A DNA stretch of 64,000 nt from positions 186,001-250,000 of the forward strand of contig NZ_VOHS01000004.1 of assembly GCF_007896845.1 (NCBI RefSeq), written 5' to 3'. This stretch comes from Chitinophaga pinensis. GTDB taxonomy: Bacteria > Bacteroidota > Bacteroidia > Chitinophagales > Chitinophagaceae. Shown here piece after piece: positions 1 through 8,934 of the stretch; positions within the stretch are counted from its first letter, which is position 1; each line of letters starts with the position of its first letter. The notes beneath the pieces were generated by a model. The model saw nothing but the letters and a program-made list of their open reading frames with translations, had not been told where the DNA came from and made no database searches. The position numbers and the translations under genes are program-made.

Positions 1-377
1 ATACGGGTTGGACGCTTCTGGTCATCAATTGCCACGAAAGTAAAAGAGCCTGAAATAGCCTTTTCCCTGTGTGTATTATACATCTGTTCCACAAAGATAT
101 CCACCTCCACTTTCAAGCTGGTCGTGCCTACATGTACAACTGTTCCCACCAGTTCTATGATCGTACCATGAGGGATCGCCATCTTAAAATCTATTTTATC
201 GCTTGACACTGTGACCATACGCATACGGCTGAAACGGGTAGCTGTAATAAATGCTGCTTCATCCATCAGCTGCATCGCTGTTCCGCCAAATAAAGTATCA
301 TAATGGTTCACTGTGTTGGGAAATACCGCTTTGAATATCCGTGTAACGGATTCGGCTATCTGTTTTTCGTATGCCAT
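1..377 (-). CDS. Acyl-CoA thioesterase (hotdog fold), 3' end cut by window edge
   Basis: Translating the minus strand from the ATG at 377 gives MAYEKQIAESVTRIFK, followed by NHYDTLFGGTAMQLMDEAAF. The N-H-Y-D-T-L-F-G-G pattern followed by M-D-E-A is the signature of the YciA/BACH group of hotdog thioesterases, which hydrolyse acyl-CoA to free acid and CoA in the cytoplasm. The frame stays open to base 1 (about 125 residues seen), so the C-terminus is missing. The Cys-rich gene lies 17 bases upstream on the same strand, so the two are probably co-transcribed. The acyl chain preference cannot be read from the sequence. Confidence 0.88.
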   Translation of the reverse strand, partial: MAYEKQIAESVTRIFKAVFPNTVNHYDTLFGGTAMQLMDEAAFITATRFSRMRMVTVSSDKIDFKMAIPHGTIIELVGTVVHVGTTSLKVEVDIFVEQMYNTHREKAISGSFTFVAIDDQKRPTR

Positions 378-394
378 ATCGTTGTTCTACTAAT

Positions 395-637
395 TTATCT
401 TTTAAACCGCAGGGAGAATAATTGCAGCAGGCGATCTTTAAAGCGGGTTTGCCTGTAACTCTTTTTCATGTCATTCAAACATCCGGCACAAAGACATCCG
501 GAATAAGCCTCGCCTATAAAGGCACGCTCTTCTTCAGTCAGCGTTACCTGCTGGCACTGGCAGCGAAGGATAGAACCGACGCGGCATTCAAAAGCTGCAT
601 GGCAGCGTGGGCAGGTAATGGTTTCATGACAAGCCAT
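395..637 (-). CDS. Small cysteine-rich protein (Cys_rich_CWC-like)
   Basis: An 80-residue protein with the N-terminal pattern CPRCHAAFECRVGS followed by CQC, and a second Cys pair CLCAGC near residue 50. The arrangement (CPxC, then FEC, then CxC) matches the Cys_rich_CWC family of small proteins, which presumably bind a metal; their role is unknown. It lies 17 bases upstream of the thioesterase gene on the same strand and is probably in its operon. There is no signal peptide or membrane segment. The C-terminus is basic (RFKDRLLQLFSLRFKR). The family call rests on the Cys pattern alone. Confidence 0.7.
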   Translation of the reverse strand: MACHETITCPRCHAAFECRVGSILRCQCQQVTLTEEERAFIGEAYSGCLCAGCLNDMKKSYRQTRFKDRLLQLFSLRFKR

Positions 638-717
638 GCAATAAAGTTACGAATCATAATCTAGTAAACAGGAATAGTTTCCTAAAGTGCTGGCTACCTG
701 TATCTTGCAGATAGTAT

Positions 718-747
718 AAAAGTGCAGCAGGATATCCTGCCGCACTT
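718..747 (-). terminator. Hairpin terminator after metE
   Basis: Arms AAAGTGC-GCAGGAT / ATCCTGC-GCACTTT with a single unpaired base on each side, about 40 bases past the metE stop. On the minus strand the stem runs into TTTT. Probable intrinsic terminator for metE. Confidence 0.7.
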
Positions 748-787
748 TATCGGTTTGAATGACGGATATGTGGTTATCAGGGAATAC

Positions 788-3094
788 TTATGCCGTTGCC
801 TGAGCCGCTACACGCATATTACGGGCTGCAGCCACCATGTTGCGCAATGCCTGTTCTGTTTCCGGCCATTTGCGGGTTTTAAGTCCGCAGTCAGGATTTA
901 CCCAGATATTTCGCGCCGGCAGTAACTGTATCGCTTTTTCCAGCAGCTCAGTCATTTCCGCGACCGTAGGTACGCGTGGGGAGTGAATGTCATATACACC
1001 CGGTCCTATCTCATATGGATAATGGAAAGTGGAAAATACTTCGAGTAATTCCATCTGCGAACGGGAGGTTTCTATAGTGATCACATCTGCATCCATTGCC
1101 GCGATATTGCTGATAATATCATTGAATTCAGAGTAACACATGTGTGTATGGATCTGCGTGGCATCTTCTACGCCTGAAACCGATACGCGGAAGGCTTTTA
1201 CAGCCCAGTCCAGATAAGACTGCCAGTCTGCCTGACGTAACGGGAGCCCTTCCCTGATAGCTGGTTCGTCTACCTGTATCACACGGATGCCTGCCTGTTC
1301 AAGATCTACCACTTCATCCCGGATCGCCAGTGCTATCTGTAATGTGGTTTCAGAACGGGGCTGATCATCGCGTACAAATGACCATTGCAGAATAGTAACC
1401 GGACCGGTCAGCATGCCTTTCATAGGTTTGTCTGTCAATGATTGTGCATAACTGCTCCATTCAACTGTCATCGGTGTACTACGCTGTACGTCGCCATATA
1501 TCACTGGTGGTTTTACACATCTGGAGCCATAGCTTTGTACCCAGCCGTTTTTGGTGAACACAAATCCTTCCAGTTGTTCACCGAAATATTCTACCATGTC
1601 ATTCCGCTCAAACTCACCATGTACCAATACATCAATACGCAGACTTTCCTGCAGCTGTACAGAATCCTGTATGGCCTTGCGAATAGCAGTGTCATAGCCT
1701 TCTTTTGTGATATCTCCTTTTTTGAGATCGGCGCGTAGTTTTCTGATATCTTCTGTTTGTGGAAAAGAACCGATGGTCGTTGTCGGAAACAGCGGTAATT
1801 GCAATACTTTTTCCTGTGCTTTCTGACGGGTGATGAATGGACTCTTACGTTCAGCATCAGCAGCAGTCAGGGCGGCCAGACGTGCTTTTACAGCTGGTTT
1901 GTGGATAATGGCGGCCGTTGCTCTTTCCTGCATAGTGAGCTGATTCGCCTGTAACAGTTCGTGATGGCCGTTCAGAATATCTTTCAGAGCAACCACTTCA
2001 TATACCTTCTGTTTTGCGAAAGCCATCCAGTTTTTAATCTGTGGTGTAAGCACAGCTTCATCGGTTTCCAGTTCCAGATCATAAGGCGTATGCAACAGGG
2101 AACAGGAGCTTGCTATCAACACCCGGTCTTTGCCAAGGGCAGCAACCGCTTTGTTAATAAGCGACAGGGAAGTATCATAGTTATTTTTCCAGATATTACG
2201 ACCATTCACCACACCGATGGAAAGCTGTACATTTTCAGGTAACGCAGCTAATACGGTATCCAGTTGTGCGGGTGCTCTCACCAGATCTATATGTAAAGCA
2301 TCTACGGGCAGTTTTGTTGTCAACGCTGTATTGTCCTGCAAACCGCCAAAGTAAGTAGTAAGCAGTAGTTTCAATGCAGGTACTGCTTTTCTGATCTGTG
2401 TATAGGCCTGCAGGAAAAGATCCTGTTGTGCGGGTGTGAGATCAAGTACCAATGTTGGTTCATCTATTTGTACCCATGTTGCACCCGCCTGATGCAGCGA
2501 CTGTAATACCTGAATATATACCGGTAACAGCTGATCGAGTAAAGCAGACAATTGCAGAGAATCATCTTTTATTTTTCCCAGCAGCAGGAAACTGACAGGG
2601 CCTACCAATACAGGTTTGGTGTGAATACCGATAGACAGCGCTTCTTTGAACTCTTCCAGACATTTATTATACAACAAACTAAATTGTTGTGAAGCATCAA
2701 ACTCCGGTACCAGATAGTGATAATTGGTATCAAACCACTTGGTCATTTCCATAGCGGTTGCATCAAATCCGTTTTTTTGATAACCACGTGCCATAGCAAA
2801 GTATAACTCCGGACTACTCGGTGTCACAAGACTTTCCTTTAATGCCTGAAAGCGGGCGGGTATAGCGCCGGTCATGATACACATATCCAGTATCTGATCG
2901 TAGTAAGAGAAGTCATTTGAAGGAATCAGGTCAATACCTGCCTGATGTAAGGTCTCCCAGTTTTGTCGGCGTAATTGTCTGGCTGTAAGCTGTAATTTTT
3001 CAAGAGAGATTTTTCCGGTCCAATAGGCTTCGTTTGCCTTCTTCAATTCCCGGTTGCTACCAATACGCGGATAGCCAAGAATGTTGGTTTGCAT
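788..3094 (-). CDS. metE: Cobalamin-independent methionine synthase MetE
   Basis: A 768-residue protein, close to the usual ~755 of MetE. It transfers the methyl group of 5-methyltetrahydropteroyl-triglutamate to homocysteine, the last step of methionine synthesis, in the cytoplasm. The N-terminus MQTNILGYPRIGSNRELKKA and the two-barrel architecture are typical. The zinc site is intact: H651 and C653 in IHTHMCYSEF, E675 in VITIETS, and C736 in NPDCGLKTRKWPE. The ATG at 3094 agrees with the family N-terminus. The leader upstream contains a cobalamin riboswitch, so the gene should be shut off when B12 is available and a B12-dependent MetH can take over. MetH is not in this window. Confidence 0.98.
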   Translation of the reverse strand: MQTNILGYPRIGSNRELKKANEAYWTGKISLEKLQLTARQLRRQNWETLHQAGIDLIPSNDFSYYDQILDMCIMTGAIPARFQALKESLVTPSSPELYFAMARGYQKNGFDATAMEMTKWFDTNYHYLVPEFDASQQFSLLYNKCLEEFKEALSIGIHTKPVLVGPVSFLLLGKIKDDSLQLSALLDQLLPVYIQVLQSLHQAGATWVQIDEPTLVLDLTPAQQDLFLQAYTQIRKAVPALKLLLTTYFGGLQDNTALTTKLPVDALHIDLVRAPAQLDTVLAALPENVQLSIGVVNGRNIWKNNYDTSLSLINKAVAALGKDRVLIASSCSLLHTPYDLELETDEAVLTPQIKNWMAFAKQKVYEVVALKDILNGHHELLQANQLTMQERATAAIIHKPAVKARLAALTAADAERKSPFITRQKAQEKVLQLPLFPTTTIGSFPQTEDIRKLRADLKKGDITKEGYDTAIRKAIQDSVQLQESLRIDVLVHGEFERNDMVEYFGEQLEGFVFTKNGWVQSYGSRCVKPPVIYGDVQRSTPMTVEWSSYAQSLTDKPMKGMLTGPVTILQWSFVRDDQPRSETTLQIALAIRDEVVDLEQAGIRVIQVDEPAIREGLPLRQADWQSYLDWAVKAFRVSVSGVEDATQIHTHMCYSEFNDIISNIAAMDADVITIETSRSQMELLEVFSTFHYPYEIGPGVYDIHSPRVPTVAEMTELLEKAIQLLPARNIWVNPDCGLKTRKWPETEQALRNMVAAARNMRVAAQATA

Positions 3095-3261
3095 ACTTGC
3101 ATGTTTTAAAGGAGTGAGATAATAGGAGACTTACTGCAGGTATGCGATGCGAAGAATGAGAGGGACAGGAACAGGCGGCAGATCGCTGACGGAATGTCAA
3201 CGGTATGGTGCCGGTACTGATAACCTGATGACTGCTCCATATTCGCGAAAGCATACATCAA

Positions 3262-3425
3262 TCTGTCTGAGGCAAGTATCCTGGCTTGTAACAGTTATGA
3301 CCGTCCTTCTCACTGGTATATCTGCAGATATACCCGGTAATGGACATATGCCGGTCATAACCCGGGAGGTTACTTACAGTTGCGCGTCAGCCCGTGATTT
3401 ACACACGGTTCCTTTTTAATTCCTT
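3262..3425 (-). promoter_or_regulatory. Cobalamin (B12) riboswitch in the metE leader
   Basis: Read on the minus strand, the leader contains in order GGAACCGTGTGTAAATCACG, the core GGGCTGACGCGCAACTGTAA and the 3' box GCCAGGATACTTGCCTCAGA (about 3268-3287). These match the conserved cobalamin aptamer elements: the GUG..AAUCAC helix, the GC(A)ACUGU core and the B12-box GCCAGGAUACNUGCC. A further hairpin (CCTTCTTT/AAAGAAGG, 3422-3440) lies at the 5' edge. About 170 bases between aptamer and metE ATG could hold the expression platform; no clear T-run terminator was found there, so translational control is as likely as attenuation. The boundaries are approximate. Confidence 0.93.
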
Positions 3426-3480
3426 CTTTTTTAAAGAAGGAAACCGCAAACAGTTATTGAGTGGCATTTAAGTTCCAGAT

Positions 3481-3488
3481 CAAATATA
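3481..3488 (-). promoter_or_regulatory. -7 promoter element for the metE riboswitch transcript
   Basis: The minus strand reads TATATTTG, a perfect match to the Bacteroidota -7 consensus TAnnTTTG, with a TTTG 23 bases further upstream. It would start an mRNA about 50 bases before the aptamer, giving a leader of about 380 bases. The spacing is slightly longer than the usual 19-21. Confidence 0.55.
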
Positions 3489-3668
3489 AGTAACCTTGTC
3501 TATTTTCTGTGCAAACTTAGTATTGTGGAACAAAATAATGATAAATTATTTTTATTTGGTGTTTTGTTCTTAAATGTGTTTTTATAAAGATGATTGTGCT
3601 GTTTTAGCCCGGAATCACCATCTAAACAGTGATTTTTTCCGTAGCACGTAGAAAACGGGCTGTACTTA

Positions 3669-3698
3669 TTTGCCGGAATCCGAAATTCCTTACGTTTG
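3669..3698 (+). promoter_or_regulatory. pepT promoter (TTTG-N18-TACGTTTG)
   Basis: TTTG at 3669-3672 and TACGTTTG at 3691-3698 match the Bacteroidota -33/-7 elements. The ATG at 3703 is only four bases past the -7 box, where transcription should begin, so the mRNA is probably leaderless or nearly so. This also argues against the in-frame TTG at 3670 as the start codon. Confidence 0.65.
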
Positions 3699-3702
3699 CA
3701 AT

Positions 3703-4947
3703 ATGTTCAATAATTATAAATACACGGTAACTGAGCGCTTTATGCGCTATGTACAGATAGATACGCAATCAGATCCACTTAGCAAGACTTTCCCTTCCAC
3801 AGAAAAGCAGAAAGACCTTGGACGCCTGTTAGTCAGTGAATTACAGGAAATGGGTATCAAAGATGCCATCATGGATGAACATGGATATGTGTTTGCCACG
3901 ATCCCCGCTAATACGGATAAACAGGTGCCTGTCATCTGTTTCTGCTCTCATATGGATACTTCCAGTGATTGTAGTGGTAAGGATGTAAAGCCTATCGTTC
4001 ACCGTCAGTATGATGGAGGTGATATTGCTTTACCGGAGGAAGGAACAGTGATAAAGGCAGCTGAGCATCCTTATCTGGTTTCTAAAAAAGGAGATGATAT
4101 CATTACCGCCAGCGGAACAACGCTGTTAGGTGCTGATGATAAAGCAGGTGTAGCCGAAATCATGGATGCGGCGCATTTCCTGCTGGTACATCCTGAGATT
4201 AAACATGGTGATATCCGTATTCTGTTCACACCGGATGAAGAAGTAGGACGTGGTGTGGAAAAGCTGGATATGCAGCGTCTGGGTGCACAATTTGGCTATA
4301 CAATGGATGGTGGTGAACGCGGTTCACTGGAGAATGAAAGCTTTTCTGCGGATGGTGCGAAGATCGTTATAAACGGTGTCAGCGTACATCCGGGAACTGC
4401 GAAGGATAAACTGGTGAGTGCCATTAAGATAGCCAGCGAAATCGTGGATGCACTTCCGAAAGACAGCTTGTCACCCGAGACCACCGAAGACCGTCAGGGC
4501 TTTATTCACCCGGTAAGGATACACGGTATCGTGGAGCATGCGGAAATAGATTTTATCCTTCGTGACTTTGTAACGGCAAAATTGGATGACCATGCCGCTT
4601 TCCTGCGCAATATTATGAACACTGTGATGGCCCGTTATCCACAGGCCAGCGCCACGCTGACCGTTACGCAGCAATACCGTAACATGAGAGAGGTACTGGA
4701 CCTGCATCCACAGGTAACAGCTAATGCTGAAGAGGCCATCCGCCGCGCCGGAGTAGCGCCTTTAAGGCTGATCATCCGTGGTGGAACTGATGGTTCCCGG
4801 CTCTCTTTTATGGGCTTACCCTGTCCGAATATCTTCACCGGAGAGATGGCCCTGCACAGCAAAAATGAGTATGTGAGTATCCAGGACATGGAAAAAGCCG
4901 TGCAAACTATTGTCCATCTGGCACAGGTTTGGGAAGAACGTAGCTAA
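3703..4947 (+). CDS. pepT: Peptidase T (tripeptide aminopeptidase, M20 family)
   Basis: A 414-residue cytoplasmic zinc aminopeptidase that removes the N-terminal residue of tripeptides. The two-zinc M20 site is complete: H83 and D85 in CSHMDTSSD, D145 in LLGADDKAGV, the catalytic/zinc E179-E180 in TPDEEVGRG, D202 in YTMDGGERG, and the C-terminal His in MALHSKNEY. Start ATG 3703 is chosen over an upstream in-frame TTG (3670), because the protein then begins MFNNYKYTVTERFMRYVQID like family members, and because the TTG would lie inside the promoter. It is transcribed alone. Confidence 0.95.
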   Translation: MFNNYKYTVTERFMRYVQIDTQSDPLSKTFPSTEKQKDLGRLLVSELQEMGIKDAIMDEHGYVFATIPANTDKQVPVICFCSHMDTSSDCSGKDVKPIVHRQYDGGDIALPEEGTVIKAAEHPYLVSKKGDDIITASGTTLLGADDKAGVAEIMDAAHFLLVHPEIKHGDIRILFTPDEEVGRGVEKLDMQRLGAQFGYTMDGGERGSLENESFSADGAKIVINGVSVHPGTAKDKLVSAIKIASEIVDALPKDSLSPETTEDRQGFIHPVRIHGIVEHAEIDFILRDFVTAKLDDHAAFLRNIMNTVMARYPQASATLTVTQQYRNMREVLDLHPQVTANAEEAIRRAGVAPLRLIIRGGTDGSRLSFMGLPCPNIFTGEMALHSKNEYVSIQDMEKAVQTIVHLAQVWEERS

Positions 4948-5039
4948 TTAGTTCGTTGATTGGCAATATTTTGTCAGAACATACGTTAAATGTTTACCAT
5001 ATTATTGGTATCTTCCTCCCTTGTTGCATTTGAAATATA

Positions 5040-5047
5040 TACTTTTG
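5040..5047 (+). promoter_or_regulatory. -7 promoter element for exbB-exbD
   Basis: TACTTTTG, a perfect TAnnTTTG, lies 19 bases before the exbB ATG. A TTG at 5021-5023 is a possible -33 element (gap 16). Confidence 0.55.
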
Positions 5048-5066
5048 CAAGGTTAAAAATTTATTC

Positions 5067-5780
5067 ATGCTCTTAGGACTCGTTACATTATTACAGGATT
5101 CTCTATTACAGCCAAAGGCAGACACAGTTGCCACAGCGGCTACTGCAGCTGCAGCCGATCAGCAAATCAGATTACTCGACCTGCTGGCAAAAGGTGGTGT
5201 GCTGATGATACCTCTGGGTATACTTTCCGTGATCGCCGTTTTCGCCTTCGTGGAAAGATATCTGACTATCTCCAAAGCTGGTAAGCTGGAAGATAACTTC
5301 ATGCCGATGATCAGAGATCATATCTCTAATGGCAATATCTCCGCTGCCCGTTCTTTGTCAAAAAACACCAATAGTCCTATAGCACGTATGATTGACAAAG
5401 GGGTACAACGTATAGGTAAACCTATCGAGAGTATCGAGAAATCCATGGAGAACGTAGGTAAACTGGAAATCTATAAGATGGAAAAGAATCTGGTGATTCT
5501 GTCCATTATCGCAGGTATCGCTCCAATGTTCGGGTTTCTGGGTACTATCGCAGGTATGATCCAGACATTCTTTAACATCTCCATCACATCCGATATCACC
5601 CTCGGTACTATCGCAGGTGGTATCTATGTAAAGATGATCACTTCCGCTACTGGTCTGATCATTGGTCTGGTAGCCTACATTGGTTACAGCTTCCTGAATG
5701 CGCAGATTGATAAGGTGATCAATAAAATGGAAGGAGCTTCAGCAGAGTTCATTGATATTTTGCAGGAACCAACAAGATAA
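5067..5780 (+). CDS. exbB: MotA/TolQ/ExbB proton channel family protein
   Basis: A 237-residue inner-membrane protein of the ExbB/TolQ type. A hydrophobic segment near residues 38-62 is followed by a cytoplasmic loop rich in charged residues (KSMENVGKLEIYKMEKNL). Two more membrane segments follow: IIAGIAPMFGFLGTIAGMIQ and the TAGGIYVKMITSATGLIIG stretch. The GFLGT(I/V)xGM motif is diagnostic. With ExbD it forms a proton channel that energises either TonB-dependent outer-membrane uptake (many SusC proteins) or a Tol-like cell-envelope function. The exbD gene follows after 27 bases. No TonB gene is next to it, so the partner is unknown. Confidence 0.92.
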   Translation: MLLGLVTLLQDSLLQPKADTVATAATAAAADQQIRLLDLLAKGGVLMIPLGILSVIAVFAFVERYLTISKAGKLEDNFMPMIRDHISNGNISAARSLSKNTNSPIARMIDKGVQRIGKPIESIEKSMENVGKLEIYKMEKNLVILSIIAGIAPMFGFLGTIAGMIQTFFNISITSDITLGTIAGGIYVKMITSATGLIIGLVAYIGYSFLNAQIDKVINKMEGASAEFIDILQEPTR

Positions 5781-5807
5781 ATCATCGATCATCTGTAATT
5801 GTAAAAT

Positions 5808-6218
5808 ATGAACTTACGCAATAGAAGAAACAAGCGGCATGTGGAGCTGCACAACGGCGCACTGAATGATATCCTGTTCATTCTGTTGCTGTTCTTCCTG
5901 ATCGTATCTACTCTGGCCAATCCGAATGTAATCAAGCTGACATTGCCGAAAGCAAAAAGCAACACGAAAGCTAAACAAACGGTGGTTGTCAGCATCAATG
6001 ATAAAAAGGAATTCTTCGTAGGTACCAACAAAGTACCTTTCGAAAGCCTGAAACAAATGCTGATCCCAGCACTGGGACGTGAAACAGTGGATCCTACCAT
6101 TGTTATCAATGCCGAAAAAACAGTGCCGGTGGAAGAAGTGGTGAAAGTGATGGAAGTAGCCCGTGAAATCGGTGCAAAAGTGGTATTGGCTACAGCTAAT
6201 CCACAGAGTAAAGGATAA
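5808..6218 (+). CDS. exbD: ExbD/TolR family biopolymer transport protein
   Basis: A 136-residue protein with a short basic cytoplasmic N-terminus (MNLRNRRNKRH). One membrane helix (ILFILLLFFLIVSTLA) is preceded by N20-D21, the conserved membrane Asp of the proton path in ExbD/TolR. The periplasmic C-terminal domain has the usual VVVSINDKKEFFVG and ALGRETVDPTIVINAEKTV stretches. It is co-transcribed with exbB and ended by a strong hairpin. Many Bacteroidota ExbB loci carry two ExbD genes; only one is present here. Confidence 0.92.
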   Translation: MNLRNRRNKRHVELHNGALNDILFILLLFFLIVSTLANPNVIKLTLPKAKSNTKAKQTVVVSINDKKEFFVGTNKVPFESLKQMLIPALGRETVDPTIVINAEKTVPVEEVVKVMEVAREIGAKVVLATANPQSKG

Positions 6219-6239
6219 TAAACCAATGTATTATACCGC

Positions 6240-6278
6240 GGTCCGGAATGGCATTATGCTGTTCCGGACCGTTTTTTT
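6240..6278. terminator. Terminator between exbD and the convergent histidine kinase
   Basis: Stem GGTCCGGAA / TTCCGGACC with a 13-base loop, followed on the plus strand by GTTTTTTTT. It ends the exbBD transcript and abuts the stop codon of the opposing kinase gene. Confidence 0.85.
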
Positions 6279-7993
6279 TATACCGGCTGGAGCTCCGTGG
6301 ATGCCGGTTGCACAACAGGTAGTATCAGACTGAAAGTAGCGCCCTTCCCATTTTCACTGCTAGCCATTATGGTACCATGATGACGTTGTACGATCTTCTT
6401 ACATAAGGCCAGTCCGAGACCAGTACCGTCGTATTTGTCCTTTGAGTTCAACCGGGTGAATGTATCGAAGATCTTTTCGCTTTGCTGCTGATCAAAGCCT
6501 ATTCCGTTGTCAGTGATAAAGATATTGTAACAGGCTTCTTGATGCTGCAGTACCGGAGTCGCCCCGATGCTGATAACAGGTTGCTCCTCTTCAGTGGTGA
6601 ATTTCAGTGAGTTATTCAGTAGATTATAGAATAACTGGTGTATCAGTATACGGTCGCCTTCTATGACTGGTAGCGGACCGGCATTTACGACTGCATGTTT
6701 TTGCTGGATCAGGACTTCCAGATCATTCCTGATCTCTTCTATAATGAGATTCAGGTCGATTTGCTCATTGATCTGCCGGGCGCCGTTCTGAACGGAGTAG
6801 TTGAGTACACCTTCTATCATGGTAGACATACGCTCTGCAGAAGACTGGATCTTATCCAGATAGGTCTTCCCTCCTTCATTCAGTAAATGGCCTGTTTCAT
6901 CCTGCAGCCTTGATGTGAATATCTTGATCTTGCGGACAGGTTCTTTCAGGTCGTGACTGGCCACATGTGCGAACTGTTTCAGCGTATCATTGGAACTCTG
7001 CAGGGCCGCATTCACATTATTGAGTTCATTGGTCCGCTCTCTGACACGGGTTTCCAGTTGTGCCATCAATGCCTTCCGTTCTGCTATTTCCCTGTACCAT
7101 TCTATTACAATACCGGCTGTCCTCGCCAGTAATTCTACGGCCTCTCTGTCTTCGGGAGCAGGTGTTTGTTCAGTAGTATAATACAATGCGAATGTTGCGA
7201 GTGGTCGCTGTTGCGAAGAAAGGATCGGTATAGACCAGCAGGCACGCAGGCCATGTGATAAGGCCAGTTCTTTATAATCGGCCCATAGCGGGTCATTGGC
7301 AATGTTCTGTACGGTAATTTCTTCGCCGGTGAAGGCAGCAGTTCCGCAGGAGCCTACAGCCGGGCCGATCTCTACGCCGTTGACAGCTTCATTGTAAGCT
7401 GCCGGCAGGCTGGGGGATGCACCATGTAACATTCGTCTTCCCTCCGGATCTATCAGCAGAATGGAAGCCATTAAAGAACCATCTGACTGATCTTCCACTG
7501 TTTTTACCAGTGTTTCCAGTACTTCTTTGATGGGCTTGCCGTGTACCGCCTGTTCCAATGCATATTTCTGCCCCCTGAGGATGATATCATGCCTTTTTAG
7601 TGTCTGTTCTGACTGTTTTCTTGCTGTAATGTCACGGGTAACAGCCAGTTGTGAAAATGTGCCATCTCCATTGGGCATAGGAACGGCGTGTGTTTCCATA
7701 TGACGGCGGGTGCCGTTAAGACCGATAATATCAAACTCCCAGTTCAGGCTTTCACCATTGCATACCCTGTTATGCTTTTCTATCCAGTTTTCCCTATACT
7801 CAGGAGCGATGATATCAAATACACAACATCCCTCAACAGTTTGTGCTTCAGTGGCTTCCACCATGCACAGCCCTGCTTTGTTCATAAACTGCAGCGTACC
7901 GTCCGGAGCCACAATCTTGATACATTCCGGGGTCGCTTCAATAACAGCCTTTAAACGGGCCTCATTCGTGCCTAAAAGATGTTGTACTTCCAT
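6278..7993 (-). CDS. PAS-GAF sensor histidine kinase
   Basis: A 571-residue soluble sensor kinase with no membrane segment. In order: a PAS domain (about 10-125, with VTRDITARKQSEQ at its end), a GAF domain (about 145-300), a coiled segment (300-335), HisKA with phospho-acceptor H347 in FAHVASHDLKEPVRK, and HATPase_c. The last has the N box NLLNNSLKFT (N460-N461), G1 DNGIGFD and G2 GTGLGLALCKKIV. It autophosphorylates and passes the phosphate to a response regulator, which is not adjacent (orphan kinase). Start ATG 7993 is preferred to the in-frame TTG at 8035, because GAGG lies six bases upstream of it. The signal sensed cannot be deduced. Confidence 0.92.
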   Translation of the reverse strand: MEVQHLLGTNEARLKAVIEATPECIKIVAPDGTLQFMNKAGLCMVEATEAQTVEGCCVFDIIAPEYRENWIEKHNRVCNGESLNWEFDIIGLNGTRRHMETHAVPMPNGDGTFSQLAVTRDITARKQSEQTLKRHDIILRGQKYALEQAVHGKPIKEVLETLVKTVEDQSDGSLMASILLIDPEGRRMLHGASPSLPAAYNEAVNGVEIGPAVGSCGTAAFTGEEITVQNIANDPLWADYKELALSHGLRACWSIPILSSQQRPLATFALYYTTEQTPAPEDREAVELLARTAGIVIEWYREIAERKALMAQLETRVRERTNELNNVNAALQSSNDTLKQFAHVASHDLKEPVRKIKIFTSRLQDETGHLLNEGGKTYLDKIQSSAERMSTMIEGVLNYSVQNGARQINEQIDLNLIIEEIRNDLEVLIQQKHAVVNAGPLPVIEGDRILIHQLFYNLLNNSLKFTTEEEQPVISIGATPVLQHQEACYNIFITDNGIGFDQQQSEKIFDTFTRLNSKDKYDGTGLGLALCKKIVQRHHGTIMASSENGKGATFSLILPVVQPASTELQPV

Positions 7994-8146
7994 CGTCCTC
8001 AGTTTACGGAAAATTGAACTTGCATTCCTATCCAAATTTCGGATTATTCAGCGTATATTCTTTAAAATTTTATAGCATCTGATCGCCATTTATTGATTAG
8101 ATTAGTCTTTATTCTTTTAGGCGTCCATTTAAAAACTCACTAGACT

Positions 8147-8875
8147 ATGAAACTTTGCGTAGCGCAGGCAAGAGCGGTAAAAGGGGACATCCTGAGTAAC
8201 ATCGAAAATCATAAAAAGATCATCGCACTCGCGGTATCCAATGGCGCAGATACCATCATCTTCCCCGAATTATCTATCACAGGTTATGAACCCACCCTGG
8301 CAAAAGAACTGGCCACAGAACTGCATGATGAAAGATTAAATGTCTTTCAGGATATCAGTGATGAAAAAACGGTTACCATCGGAGTAGGGGTACCGTTAAA
8401 AACGGCGGCGGGTATTACGATCAGTATGGTGTTGTTTCGGCCGCAGGAAAGCCGGAATGTATATGCGAAGAAATACCTGCATGCGGATGAAGATCCTTAT
8501 TTCGTCAGCGGAGAAAGCAGTATCAGTCTGCTGGGAGAAGATGGAGATGTGGCGCTGGCCATCTGTTACGAGCTATCCGTTCCACAACATGTAGAGGACG
8601 CTTACAAATGTGGTGCACAATTTTACCTCGCCAGTTCTGTAAAATCTACGGGTGGCATTGAGAATGCCTTTGACCGTTTGTCCAGAATAGGCAGTGAATA
8701 TGATATGATGGTCCTCTTATCTAATGCCGTGGGTGAATCGGACGGTTTCCAGTGCGCCGGTAAATCTGCTGTATGGGATAGTACCGGTGCCGTCCTTGAA
8801 CAGCTGGATGCCACCAGTGAAGGGATTCTGATACTGGATACAGACACCCGTACTGCGATGTCAGTCATTATCTGA
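8147..8875 (+). CDS. Carbon-nitrogen hydrolase (nitrilase superfamily)
   Basis: A 242-residue cytoplasmic amidase-type enzyme. The catalytic triad is visible: E41 in IIFPELSITGYEP, K108 in YAKKYL, and C140 in LAICYELSVP. Members hydrolyse or transfer amide and nitrile C-N bonds (omega-amidases, N-carbamoyl hydrolases, NAD synthetase domains). The substrate is not evident. It is transcribed alone, convergent with the OmpA-like gene. Confidence 0.9.
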   Translation: MKLCVAQARAVKGDILSNIENHKKIIALAVSNGADTIIFPELSITGYEPTLAKELATELHDERLNVFQDISDEKTVTIGVGVPLKTAAGITISMVLFRPQESRNVYAKKYLHADEDPYFVSGESSISLLGEDGDVALAICYELSVPQHVEDAYKCGAQFYLASSVKSTGGIENAFDRLSRIGSEYDMMVLLSNAVGESDGFQCAGKSAVWDSTGAVLEQLDATSEGILILDTDTRTAMSVII

Positions 8876-8876
8876 C

Positions 8877-8908
8877 AAAAAAAAGCGTCCCCCGTTAAGA
8901 GAGACGCT
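8877..8908 (-). terminator. Terminator after the OmpA-like lipoprotein gene
   Basis: On the minus strand AGCGTC...GACGCT with a 13-base loop is followed by TTTTTTT (bases 8877-8883). It ends the minus-strand OmpA-like transcript. Confidence 0.75.
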
Positions 8909-8934
8909 CCTTCTTGCTATAATGAAATGGATGA

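Noticed and set aside
3057..3254. 65-codon open frame overlapping the metE start and its leader
   Set aside because: It lies in the expression-platform region of the riboswitch, has no coding character and overlaps the true metE start in another frame.
7710..8075. 121-codon open frame antisense to the histidine kinase PAS domain
   Set aside because: No motifs; the kinase frame is continuous and has all domains.
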